In this document: positions 1-9,115 of the stretch, in pieces
How positions within the stretch are numbered: the first letter of the stretch is position 1
Layout: every line of letters starts with the position of its first letter
NCBI GenBank assembly: GCA_002102555.1
Contig: MCFL01000353.1
Location: forward strand, 1 to 21,509
DNA from: Catenaria anguillulae PL171
Lineage: Eukaryota; Blastocladiomycota; Blastocladiomycetes; Blastocladiales; Catenariaceae
Reading direction: 5' to 3'
Length of the DNA: 21,509 nucleotides
Position numbers and translations under genes: made by a program
The notes under the pieces: model-generated
The model's database searches: none
Told to the model about the DNA's origin: nothing
The model's input: only the letters and a program-made list of their open reading frames with translations

Positions 1-1078
1 GACAAGAACAATGACAAAGCCGACCGACTTGCCGCACAAGGAGTTGCGCTTGACCAAGCATGTAGTTTCTTGGGAGCGTTTCTCGCAACCATTGACTTTG
101 GGCAGTCCTTGTCATTGGTCACCTACCAATCTACTCAAGTTGCAACAAGGTGCTCAATGATGTAGTCTCGCTGTCAGCGAGGGCCCAGATTTTGGCATAC
201 TTGGCACGACTGGCACCAAATCCCGACGTGTTGGTGTTTGCGAAGGCCATTCGGAATGGTAAGAAGCCCTCCGCCCGTGCAGCATCGTTCTCGCTTGACT
301 CCATTCTCACGTTTCAAGTCAAATCTTTGACCGGGCGCCTCCCGACCCGTGCCCGACTGCACAAGTACTGGCCGGACCGAGTGCCTTCACCAAATTGTGT
401 TTTGCGCGGGGCAGTCGACAATCAGGACCATTTGGCGGTGTGTCCACAACTGGACCAGTAGCGGTGGGAACTTGGGGTTGCAGCGCACGAACACGTCGAG
501 CAGCTGCTCAAGGGCAAGTGATGCATGCCTCCAGACTCAAGCAAGGTGTTTGCTTGGACATTTGCTGCACCCGAACCATCTCCGTGCCACAGCTGCATGC
601 GTAGTTGATTTTGTTTTGCGTCGCCGCTTCCCCAGGCTGGCTGCGCTTTTGCCCAAGATTGTTGCAAGTGTATCGACGCTCGTTTGGTTGACATTGTGGA
701 AGCCAAGGTGCCAGCGTGTCGTTTGATTGCCACGGTGTCGCACGAGAGCACGGGTGCAAGTATTTGTCAATGCCAAGTGTTGCGCCAGCACAGAACGACA
801 GCCTCGCCAGGGCCCACACACCAACTCGCCAGCCCTTGTTGCCTGCCACTACATCTACGAGTCAGTGGTAGTGACACACCACTCGTAGGCGCAGCGCAGC
901 AAGGGATTGACCCACTCCCAATGGCGACTTGGTCCACCTTGATGCCATGCCAGGCTTGTCCACCCCAGCATTTGGTCTTGGCCCGTCAGCCCAGCGCTTT
1001 GCAAACCGGGTCGCACTACAAGAGTCAAGATCTGCTCCCGTGTCCTTTACCACCGTTCTCTCTTTGACCTTGAACTAA
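1..1078 (+). pseudogene. LINE A1 ORF2 C-terminal fragment (RNase H end, zf-RVT-like finger, C-terminal module)
   Basis: Translation gives the end of an RNase H domain, then a block with RLPTRARLHKYWPDRVPSPNC at about 336-400 that aligns with the other LINE copies here, then LRATAACVVD at about 571-606, and ALVACHYIYES near 835-865. The zinc finger is degraded: the second Cys of the C-X2-C pair reads as Arg (NCVLRGAVD). The frame changes at least near 140-150, 460-480, 500-570 and again after about 720, and ends at the TAA at 1076-1078. The C-terminus (LSTPAFGLGPSAQRFAN-like) matches the family. It is non-functional as read; some of the shifts could be base-deletion errors of the kind seen in the host gene. 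Confidence 0.8.
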
Positions 1079-1432
1079 TTGTCTCAGTACTGCCACCATT
1101 CTTTTGTCCTTCCTTTCTTACCTTGTATCCCCCCCCCCCTCACTTTGCTTTTTGCCTGCACCCTCCCCATAACCTCCCCCACATGCACCCATGATGCTGC
1201 CCGTATCCTCACCCTCGGCTTCTGATTCTGACCACCTTTAGTTTGAACACTTCTTCTTTCTCCCTCCCCTCCCCTCCCCACTATTGCCAACCGCTCCTCC
1301 CATTGTGTTGTGTGCTTGTTGCTGCCCCCAGGTGTATTTTGAGTATCTGTTTGAGCTTTTCCCCCTCCCTCATAGGAAGTTCAGATCTGATATGTTCATA
1401 CAAATACATGCAATGTGGTTAACAAAAAAAAA
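1..1432 (+). mobile_element. LINE A1, 3' portion (ORF2 C-terminus, 3' UTR, A-tail)
   Basis: This is the 3' part of a non-LTR retrotransposon whose 5' part lies outside the window. It opens inside the last RNase H motif (DKNNDKADRLAAQG), continues through the zf-RVT-like region and C-terminal module, then a pyrimidine-rich 3' UTR from about 1079, and ends with the tail motif ACATGCAATGTGGTTAAC followed by A9 at 1424-1432. Copia-like sequence follows directly. Its 3' UTR is the intact counterpart of the fragment at 12905-13404, so the two belong to one LINE family. The 5' end and any upstream target-site duplication cannot be seen. Confidence 0.88.
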
Positions 1433-1437
1433 TAAAA

Positions 1438-3250
1438 AGGCAAGACATCCGCGGAGGCACGTGTATACTGCATCAGCGCCTTGGAGACCATCGACCCGCG
1501 CGCCTACAAGTCCTCAGAGGAGTTTGTGCAGGGACTGCAATCGGTCGAGCGGCCATTGCACACATCGACAAGAATAAAGGCTCTGACCCCCTCGATCCGG
1601 GCACGCTCGCTTCCATCGAAAATGGCCTGTACGCGGCCATCGGCGACACACCGATGTTTCGCAGTTCTACATTGACTTCGCGCTTGCACGCTCGGATAGT
1701 ACCGCCATCACCGCGCACGGCATCTCGCAAATCTTTGATAAGGCGCTCTTTAAGCTGCACCCGGGCGAGCGCGAGCGCGAATCACATTGGGAGCGCCTGT
1801 TTGGTGCTAACGCGCCCGCCGCCAGGCCCCAGTACCAGCACTCGTCATCCGCCGGCTTGGCGCCCACGTGCGCCTCGTCGTTGTCATCCAGCTCCGTCCG
1901 CCGCCCAACCCACAGCGTGTCCTGTCTCAGCAGTTCAAGCTTGATAACTTTGACGCCCGTTGCTGGAGGTGCTTGACAAAGCACTGTAAGAACAAGCGCC
2001 CGCCCGGCGACCGCTTGTGCTTGCTCGCGGAGCACAAGACCACCACCTGCGACAACTGCGGCTGGACGGGCCACATTCCTCGGCTCTGCGACATGCCCAA
2101 GAACTTGGCGTGGTCCAAGGTCAAGCGCATTGTCGCTGAGGGAGGTCGTGTCCCTGGCCCATCACGCGCTTCGGCCACAGATGCGCCTCAACGCGCTGCC
2201 GGCCGTGCCCCGCAAGACGGGCGTGACCGCCGCGGCCAACCCGTTGGCGACGCTGTCGCGTATTTGGCCGGCCAGTACGACGCCGTCGCCCGTGATGAGG
2301 TACTTATTGCCTCCCTGCATGACGGGCACTCTGATTGGTGTGTTGACAGTGGTTGCTTACGCCACATGACCCCGTTTAGGAGTGACTTTGTCGAGTTGAC
2401 CCCGCTTGCCCCTGAGTAAGATCTCCGTTGCCAACAAGAGCTTTGTGTCCGCTACGCACATTGGGACTGTCAAGCTTCCCCTCAGGCCTGATCACCCGCT
2501 GGTCTACCTGTTCAATGTCATCCTTGTGCCTCGTTTGGCCACTCGCTTGCTCTCCCCGCAACTCATCACTGTCGCGTATCCCCGTATCCAATTCTCTACT
2601 TTCATGGGAATTCAGTACATTGTGATTCATGCTCCTGATTGTCGCCTGAGGTTGCCTCCCATGCTTCGGCCGAGTTCTGTCCCAGCCCACTGCATGTGCG
2701 ACGACATCACCCTGCCGCGCTTCCCACTTGTTGCCCGGGGTGGTCTTTGGTTCCTCCCTATGGCTGCCATGCCACCTGAAGTGGGGCTACCTGTGTGCGA
2801 TGCGGCGTCCGCGCTCCTTGTGCTCTCGCAGGATACTGCTGCTGGTGTGTATGCCGGTGGTTTGCGTGACGTTGATACTTGGGAGCCGTTCACACTTGGC
2901 AGTGACGACTCGGTTGCCGCGGCCTACGTCGCCATGCACGACGTCGACTACATTTTTTGCGCCAACTCGTTTTTCGACAGCGGGATGGGCAATCCCTGTG
3001 AATTTTATCAGATCGATTTTGAGCCTGCGTTTGAATTGGCATACACTGCAAGGCCTGCGTCCACGGCAGACCCGATCTCTGGGTCCCCATCTGCTGACCG
3101 GCTGCTTCAGCTCCACGTCGCCTACAACCACATCTCTGGCCCATCTTGGACGTTGCTTTGCAAGTCGCTCGGCTTGCACCCCCGCGCTGTTGATTGCCAC
3201 ACATGCGGCCTGGCCTTGACTACGCAGCGACACACATTTGCTGCGTCTCA
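1438..3250 (+). mobile_element. Ty1/copia-type LTR retrotransposon fossil, 5' part (Gag to pre-integrase region), broken
   Basis: Recognisable parts in order are a Gag-like region from about 1440, two CCHC-type zinc knuckles at roughly 1960-2100, an aspartic-protease region with the DSG signature (WCVDSGCLRHMT) at about 2338-2372, and a GAG-pre-integrase-like His/Cys region at about 3110-3220. This is the order expected for the Pseudoviridae/copia lineage. The element is broken in a few places. No integrase core, reverse transcriptase, RNase H or LTR was found. The right side stops where LINE A-tails begin (3252 onward), so LINE insertion separated or removed the rest. It predates those LINE insertions; its absolute age is unknown. 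Confidence 0.85.
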
Positions 3251-3460
3251 GTTTTTTTTGTTTTTTTTTTTTTTTTTGGATCACTACCACATGTATTGAA
3301 GCTGAAAACCAACATAGAAGTCTTGAAAGAAGGTACAAGAGCAGGAAGGTCACAGATCCAAGACACTCAACGGATGACAAGAGCAAGCAGAGAAAATGGC
3401 AAGCAATTGGTGGTAGGGGCACTTGGCCATGGGGACAACAGAGAGGGCAAGGTAGAGAAG

Positions 3461-3462
3461 AG

Positions 3463-3516
<54 letters not shown>

Positions 3517-3529
3517 AGAAGAAGAAGAA
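3461..3529. repeat. (GA)n / (GAA)n microsatellite in the 3' UTR of LINE L
   Basis: A GA-dinucleotide tract with two AAAG interruptions passes into a short GAA-trinucleotide stretch (about 3512-3529). The corresponding CT/CTT tract in the right arm (about 12645-12714) is one dinucleotide unit shorter. Because both arms carry it, it was part of the LINE 3' UTR before the copies separated. Confidence 0.9.
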
Positions 3530-3545
3530 GTAAGCAGACGGAAAG

Positions 3546-3586
3546 ATTCACGTCTTAATGCATGCAGTAGCGATTGGAAAAAAAAA
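3546..3586 (+). mobile_element. 41-bp ultra-short LINE 3'-end insertion, with 16-bp target-site duplication
   Basis: About 32 nt of LINE-B-type 3' terminus (CTTAATGCATGCAGTAGCGA core) plus A9 is flanked by GTAAGCAGACGGAAAG at 3530-3545 and again at 3587-3602. The same motif precedes the A-tail of LINE B at 5596-5620 on the opposite strand. This is a retrotransposition that copied only the last few dozen bases, inserted antisense into the 3' UTR of the LINE L lineage. The same insertion with the same duplication is in the right arm (12588-12628). Confidence 0.87.
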
Positions 3587-3742
3587 GTAAGCAGACGGAA
3601 AGTAACAGGGTCTGAGGTCGACATTCAACCACATCACGGATGCACAAAATGAACAACATGCAACAGAGAACCAAGAAAGTTCGAAGTCAAATAAAGGGAA
3701 GCAGAGTCAAAACAACGGTGAGCATACGAGGACAAGGGAAGG

Positions 3743-5577
3743 TTACGCCATACGCGCAGAGGCAGCAGTTGGAGAAAGCAAGGGGACAAAAACAGAATGT
3801 GTACCCGACTGTACCCCGACACAGGTAGCAAAGCGTTGCTGTGAGTGTCCGAACCCAAACCTGGGGGTTGAGAGCCCTGGGAAAGTGCCGTGGAACCGCC
3901 ATTCGCCAAAGGAAACCGGTGCATACGAGGCTGAGGAGGAGCCAACAAGGGGCGGGCAGCCAGCGTGGCACTCGTAGATGTAATGTGCGGCAACAAGCGC
4001 AAGGTTCATGGGCGACCGATGGGCCACTGGGGCGCCTGCCTCCTGACAGTGGGGACATTGACAGGGCTGCCGGGCCACAAGCGGGTTTTCTGGCATGCGT
4101 TGCTCGATCGGTCCAACAAGCCTGCAACGCTCCTTCCACAGCACAGTTTGGATGGTCGTGGAAGCGATTGAGACAATTTGCGCGAGGATAGATACGAGGT
4201 TGGGAAATTGTTGTTGCAGGCGCACCTCGACTACGCATGCTGCAGTCGCCCGTAACTTGGCTGGATCCATTAGCCGCTCGACGAGTGTCTTTGCTGCCGC
4301 TTGGTGTGCCGTCATCCTGCGGCGCCCGTAGCAGCTCCACAACTTGTTCGTGCACATCCAATTGGCATGTCCAGAGTATGTTGGCAAGTGTGCGACACTT
4401 GAGCCAATGTTGTTGATTGTCGAGAGCACCGCAGAGCACACAATTTGGGGACGGCACCCGCTCTGGCCAATACTTGTGGAGTTGAGCGCGAGTTGGCAGG
4501 CGACTCGTCAAAACCTTGACGCGGAACGTGACTGATGCGTCGTCGGCAAACAATGCGGACATGGCTGATGCCTTGCGACCATTGCGAATGGCCCCGTCAA
4601 ACACCATCAGATCAGGCTGCCCAACCAACTTGAGCATATGCGAGTACAAATCGATGCGGGATTGTATCTGTGCTTGACACCGAATTGCGCGGCCCACCTG
4701 CGCATACACCAGCTCATGGCCTACCTGCACCAGCGCGCCAAAGTCAATTGCGCCCAGAAACCGTGGCGAAAAGGCGTACATCTCACGGCAATTTGCACCA
4801 CAACGGGCAAGCTCGTCAGCCTTCTTGTTCCCTGCATTCCCATCATGGCCCTTGACTTTCACGAGATCCAGCACGAGCTTCTTTTCCTTGACCAGTGCAC
4901 GAAGGACAAGTAACAAGTCGTGCAGTGGCGACAGGTGACGTGGCCCAATCGCCTTGGCATCGGGCAGGCCCAGAAACATGGGAACAACCTGCACAGCAAC
5001 AGCCGAGTCTGAGAAAACACGCACATCCGATCCAGCAGGGAGCTTGTCAACAATGGCAATGATAGCAGCAATCTCGGGGCGCAATGAGCTGGTTGGCGCA
5101 GGCGGCAAGCGGCCAATGACTTCCAGGTCAAGCTGGGGGCAGTGAGCGCCAAGCCCCATGGCGGCGTTGTCCGTGTCCGTTGCAGGCCGCAACGAGCCAT
5201 CAGTCCAACAGTCGAGGATCGTGCTGTGGTGTGCTGTGAGCGGCCGTGTGACATTCGCAAGTGGAGGATCTGAGTAGGCCAAGGTTGGACGGTGGCACCG
5301 GTCGTTGTCACTGCCGTTGTCGCTGTCTACATCCATATCGTCTTGCACATACCCAGGGAAGAAACTGGACATGTACGGGCAGTGCTCCGGCAATTCGTGG
5401 TTGGGCGCGAGAACAACATACGCGTCCACACCATCCCGACGCTTTGTGAGAGACTTGGCTGAGATTGGGTACGTGTACGCAAGTGGGATGGTGACGAGGC
5501 AGTCAGGCACGTCACACTTTGTTGACGACAATTGGCAGTTACCCGTATCACCACAGTCAAGGCATAAATGGAGGAGA
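3743..5577 (-). pseudogene. LINE L ORF2 C-terminal part: RNase H + zf-RVT-like finger + C-terminal module
   Basis: The open frame runs from the 5' truncation at about 5577; the first ATG is at 5531 but is probably not a real start. Counting from that ATG, the RNase H catalytic set is intact: D111 (DCWTDGSL), E153 (RPEIAA), D175 (FSDSAVA), H229 and D239 (KGHDGNAGNKKADELA). A C-X2-C-X7-H-X3-C finger follows (C364, C367, H375, C379), as in zf-RVT domains of RNase H-bearing LINEs. Near 4325 one extra G moves the downstream module into another frame (4441 to 3743), which carries LRATAACVV, CQCPHC and AAHYIYECHAG. No reverse transcriptase or endonuclease remains. The upstream linker has clustered Cys residues (CLDCGDTGNC, KCDVPDC). 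Confidence 0.87.
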
Positions 5578-5892
5578 GTTTTTTTTTTTTTTTTTCAATC
5601 GCTACTGCATGCATTAAGACAAGAAATCAACAAAGGAGGCTCGGGAACAAAAATACAAGAGCAACTAGGTTGGGGTCTTAAGCACCCATGAAAAGAGGCA
5701 CAGGCAAGCAAGAGAAGGCAAGCGAGTGGCAGTAGGGGTCAAGAATGACCGCGGGGGAGATGAAATAGGGGGGGGAGGAAGCAGAGGTGATGAAACAAAA
5801 CAAAACAATGACCACAAGCAAATACTAGACAAAGACAAAACACAACAAGTGAAAGGGAAAGAGCAATTTGTACAAGGAAGTGGGAGGGCGGG

Positions 5893-5911
5893 AACACAAT
5901 GTCACATGGGT
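5893..5911 (+). repeat. Target-site duplication, 5' copy, of retroposon E
   Basis: CACAATGTCACATGGGT at 5895-5911 recurs as CACAATGTCGCATGGGT at 7291-7307, directly after the A-tail of E. One of 17 bases differs. The preceding AA may also belong to the duplication. Confidence 0.85.
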
Positions 5912-7290
5912 ATGTCGTAACACATCCCATGAATAAAAGCATATAAAACTTTCAGCAATCAGCTCAGCATCCCAAAACAAGCCAACATCAGTTGCCGCCC
6001 CGCTGCCTGCTATGTCCGATGCTATGGTTGTTGATGCCACGGCATCGCCGATCACAGCTTGGGTGGGGGCCCATGCCCCATTTCTGTCCACCAAGAACCT
6101 GCTCTGTCCTACCTACAGCGCACCTACAAGGTTTCTCGCATTGTCAATGAGCGCTCGCTGTCCGGATTTCGTTTCTGCAAAGTTGCATTCACATGCCAAG
6201 AAGATCTGGCCTTGGCCACCAGCAAGTCACCAATGTATTTCCGTGGCCAATTCTTGCACGTCCTTGACAATTTGCAAGTTTGGCTAGACAAGCGCAGTGC
6301 TGTCAACAAGAACGTACAAGTACTTTGCCCCTACAAGGCTGTGCGTTGTTTGGGCGAGCTGCTCGCCAAGGCCCAGGCCCTCATGGGTTGACAACTCCCG
6401 GGTCCGTTCCTTCTCTCGTGTGCTCTGGCACTATGGGAACCAAGAAGATGCGTCAGCTGCCGTTTCGCTTGGCAAGTTATTGGTCAATGGTCATGATTTG
6501 TGTTTCGCCGCTGGTTCTGCTCGACTTTGCTACCTGTGTGGCGAGCCAGGCCACTACAAGTTGGCTTGCCCGTCCAAGCCTGTTTCTACCAAGGTCTCTC
6601 TCCCAGGTCCATTGCCTGCTCTTGTCCCTCCAACAAGTGCTGGTGGTGTCAGCTATGCTGATGCGGCCAAGCAGGCTATCGACAAGGTGGACAAGGATTT
6701 GCGTGCCGAGGTGGCGGGTCTGTCCAACACCATATCGGCCATGCAGGATCAACTCAGCAAGTTCTGTGCCCAACAAGATGCGCTGTTTGCAGCCCTCAGG
6801 TTGGAACAGGACAAGTTGAGGCAGGATCTGGTTGATGTGACTGCGGTGGTGCGGGATACTGTCCATCGCCGCTACACTGACCTGACCCGTGATCTCAAGG
6901 CAACTGATGGTGCCCTGGATGACCTGCAGAGAACGCTCGTGAGCCTGGAGGAGCGTTTTGAGGACGCTGAGAAGAAGCTTACTTGGCTGACCTTAGCATT
7001 CAAAGGTTTGAAGCTCATTGATAAGTCGCTGCAGGAGTCAGGGCCTTGATGCCCTTGGCTGAGTGGTTTTGTTGTTCCTCCCCATTTGCCCCTCACCCTC
7101 CTTCCCCGCCCCTCCCCATGGCTGCTTGCGGCCCCTACTACCACTTGCCTGCCCTTCCCCCTGCTTGCTTGTGTCACCCATTTTGTGGTGGTTGTGTTTT
7201 GGTCTCCTCCTTCTTGCTTTCATCCCCTTTAAGCATCAAAGTTGGTTGCAGCCCTCAATACATGTAGTAGTGATTCAAAAAAAAAAAAAA
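5912..7290 (+). mobile_element. ORF1-only (half-LINE, HAL1-like) retroposon E
   Basis: This 1379-bp unit has a short 5' leader (with TATAAAA at 5942-5948), an ORF1-type protein region (6012-7049), a 3' UTR, the LINE tail motif AATACATGTAGTAGTGATTC and A14 (7277-7290), all flanked by a 17-bp target-site duplication. The duplications show it moved as one piece, so the absence of ORF2 is a property of the transposed RNA and not later damage at this site. Its tail matches LINEs L and R closely, so their enzyme is the likely trans-acting partner (inference). It is inserted into the 3' UTR of LINE B. Confidence 0.85.
6012..7049 (+). pseudogene. ORF1 of retroposon E: CCHC knuckle and C-terminal coiled coil
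   Basis: The likely start is ATG 6012 (MSDAMVVD), placed like the ORF1 ATG in LINE M. An N-terminal nucleic-acid-binding-like block (FRFCKVAFTCQEDLALATS) matches the M protein (FVQVSFRSVSDRDAAKVAG) and could be the RRM-like part of a LINE ORF1 (inference). A CCHC knuckle, C-X2-C-X4-H-X4-C in RLCYLCGEPGHYKLAC, lies at about 6526-6570. A long heptad-rich helical region follows to the TGA at 7047-7049. Read as given, the frame shifts at about 6080-6100 and about 6390, so it is broken, or each break is a one-base error. ORF1 proteins of this type bind LINE RNA and multimerise through the coiled coil. Confidence 0.82.
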
Positions 7291-7307
7291 CACAATGTCG
7301 CATGGGT
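7291..7307 (+). repeat. Target-site duplication, 3' copy, of retroposon E
   Basis: CACAATGTCGCATGGGT follows the A-tail directly and pairs with 5895-5911, with one mismatch. Confidence 0.85.
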
Positions 7308-7415
7308 GATGGGCGGGGAACAAGGGAGAGCAAAACCAGGCAGGACCGACACCACACCAATCCGTACACAACACGAACTACCCTCTTTTTTTTTTTTTTT
7401 TTCTGAGCTATGCAG

Positions 7416-9115
7416 TCATTGTGACATCAACAAGAAATGCTGACCACAGAGAGGACGGGGGAAAAAACAAGGTGGGTACCGGACAACATACCAACCCGCA
7501 ATGCAAAACTGTTGCCGAGACTGCGCAAAGCCAAACCGCGGGGTCGCCAAACCAGGGTATGCCAAATGTGCTCGCCAAACGCCAAGGGGAACCGGGTGTA
7601 AAGCCATCGACTGCTTGCCAAGAAGGGGAGGGAGACCTGCGTGGCACTCGTGGAGGTAGTGCGCGGCGACAAGAGCTGCATCAGTGCCCAACCCAACTGG
7701 CTGCCGAGCTGCTGATCGTGCTGGCTGGCAAACGTCGCAGAGACACTGGGTGGCATCTGGATCCTCCTCGCCGATCGGCCCAACGAGCGCACAGCGCTGT
7801 TTCCAGACCACTTGCCAAATGGTGGCCGATGCGCACATGACGATACGCGGCAGAAGCGGTGCCAGCCGAGGGAACTGTTGGCGGACAGAAAGGTCGACTA
7901 CGCACGCTGCCGTGGCACGGAGGGATCGCCCTGTCAACAACGAGTCAACAAGGGTACGTGCCGACTGAGCATGGGCCGTTAGGCCGTGCTTACTGAGCAA
8001 TGCCTCGACCTGGTCATGGACGGCAACGCCGCACTCCCAGAGCGCGTCTCGGAGGCTTGGACACACACACCAATGGCCCTGGTCGTCAAGCGTGTTGCAC
8101 AGGTCACAGAGCGGGGACGGGACACGACGTGGCCAGTACCGGTGAGTTTGTGCACGCGTCGGCAGGCGGCCAGTGAGCGCCTTGAGGCGGAACGTCACGA
8201 GGGAGTCCAGCGCGAATGACGCACGCATAGCCGTTGTCTTTTGCCCATTGCGCACAGCCTTGTCAAATACAATCAGGTCGGGATGGGGGACTAGCCGTCC
8301 AAGGTAGCAAGGAGGTCGACACGCGCACACGTCTGCATGACGCGACGGATTGCACAACCCAGCCGACAGTACACAGCCTCGTGGCCCACCTGCACAACTG
8401 CGCCAAAATTGACGGACTGGAGAGCGTCTGGCCCGAGCGAGCAAACGCCACGAGAAAGTGCGCCGCAACGCGCGAGGTCGTCGGCCAAGTCATTGTTGTA
8501 GTCGCCCGAGTGACCCTTGACCTTGACAAAGTCAATCGCAACATGCTTCTTGTCGGTCACCCACTTGAGGACAAGCAGGAGGTCGTGGAGCGGGGACGGG
8601 TGGCGGTGCCTGATTGCTTGGGCTGGGGACAAGGCGAGGAATGGTGGCGTGACGTGCATGACAACGGCTGAGTTGGTGTGGACACAGAGGCGTGCACCAC
8701 TGGGGAGGGCGTCCACCAAAGCAAGGACAGCGGCCAATTCCGGGCGGGACGAGCTTGCAGGGCCAGGAGGCAAGCGACCAGCGAGCTTGAGGCCGAGGCT
8801 GGGGCAGTGTGCCCCAAAGCCCATCACAGCCACCTCAGTGTCGGACGGGGGGACGAGGGAGCCGTCAGTCCAGCAGTCAAGAGGCCCATCCGGCAAGGGT
8901 CCGATGCCCCTTGAGGCGCCGGACACTGGTGGCGCCGCAAATATGGACGCAACTGGCTTGCGCTCTTGGACGTCGGGGGAGAGATCCGGGTCCTCGGGTG
9001 GGCTGGGGAACAGGGTGCGGTACAAGGGGGCCGGGTCGTGGTGGTCTGGGCGGCTCAAGATCGACGTCCATCCTCTCCTCATCCGATCCAGCCACAGTGG
9101 TGCGGTCATCGGCAT
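7416..9115 (-). pseudogene. LINE M ORF2 remnant: RNase H (Asp-to-Asn in active site), zf-RVT-like finger, C-terminal module
   Basis: The RNase H part is in the 9115-8291 frame. Counting from its first Met, D84 (DCWTDGSL), E126 (RPELAA), H202 and D212 (KGHSGDYNNDLADDL) are kept, but the third carboxylate is N148 (VHTNSAVV), which should abolish catalysis. At about 8297 the frame changes; one missing G in TTGGACGG would explain it. The 8468-7416 frame then carries RLPTRAQTHRYWPRRVPSPLC, the finger C-X2-C...H...C, LRATAACVVD, CLCDVC and AAHYLHECHAG, the best preserved C-terminal module in the window. The protein ends at 7416, only 14 nt before the A-tail begins, so this element has almost no 3' UTR. 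Confidence 0.83.

Larger units (their letters stand above)
3261..5500 (-). repeat. Left arm of a ~2.2-kb inverted repeat (partner 10688-12904)
   Basis: I compared this arm with the reverse complement of 10688-12904 segment by segment. They match throughout, including the microsatellite and the 41-bp nested insertion. I see one clear substitution (around 3317), one repeat-unit difference in the (GA)n tract, and about 15 single bases absent from the right arm. Homology ends sharply at 5500/10688, while the left arm continues as LINE for another 78 bp. Confidence 0.93.
3261..5578 (-). mobile_element. LINE 'L', 5'-truncated copy
   Basis: Read on the minus strand, this element starts at 5578 inside ORF2, ends with the tail motif ATACATGTGGTAGTGATCC, and has a 17-nt A-tail (T-run 3261-3277). 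It has an ORF2 C-terminal region (5577 to 3743) and a long 3' UTR holding a (CT)n microsatellite and a 41-bp nested insertion. Both ends abut T-runs: 3252-3259 on one side and 5579-5595 on the other. That is what insertion into the A-tail of the neighbouring LINE B would leave, with the target duplication hidden in the homopolymer. From 3261 to 5500 it is a near-perfect inverted copy of 10688-12904. Confidence 0.9.
5579..7385 (-). mobile_element. LINE 'B' 3' UTR remnant, split by element E
   Basis: On the minus strand, 7385-7308 joins 5892-5579 across the E insertion. It is a non-coding, pyrimidine-rich 3' UTR ending in TTAATGCATGCAGTAGCGATTG followed by a 17-nt A-tail (T-run 5579-5595). No coding part of B is visible; LINE M abuts it at 7386. 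The 3' end matches the 41-bp insertion in L and R, and resembles the tails of L and E. B probably inserted next to the copia fossil at about 3251 before L landed in its A-tail. Confidence 0.7.

Noticed and set aside
3461-3529. Low-complexity Glu/Arg- or Ser/Leu-rich frames across the GA/CT tract
   Set aside because: They are simple translations of a microsatellite in a LINE 3' UTR.
4525-4560. FADD in LINE L/R proteins as a reverse transcriptase active-site box
   Set aside because: It lies after RNase H, just before the zinc finger, and the homologous position reads FALD or FSLD in the other copies. It is not the RT palm motif.
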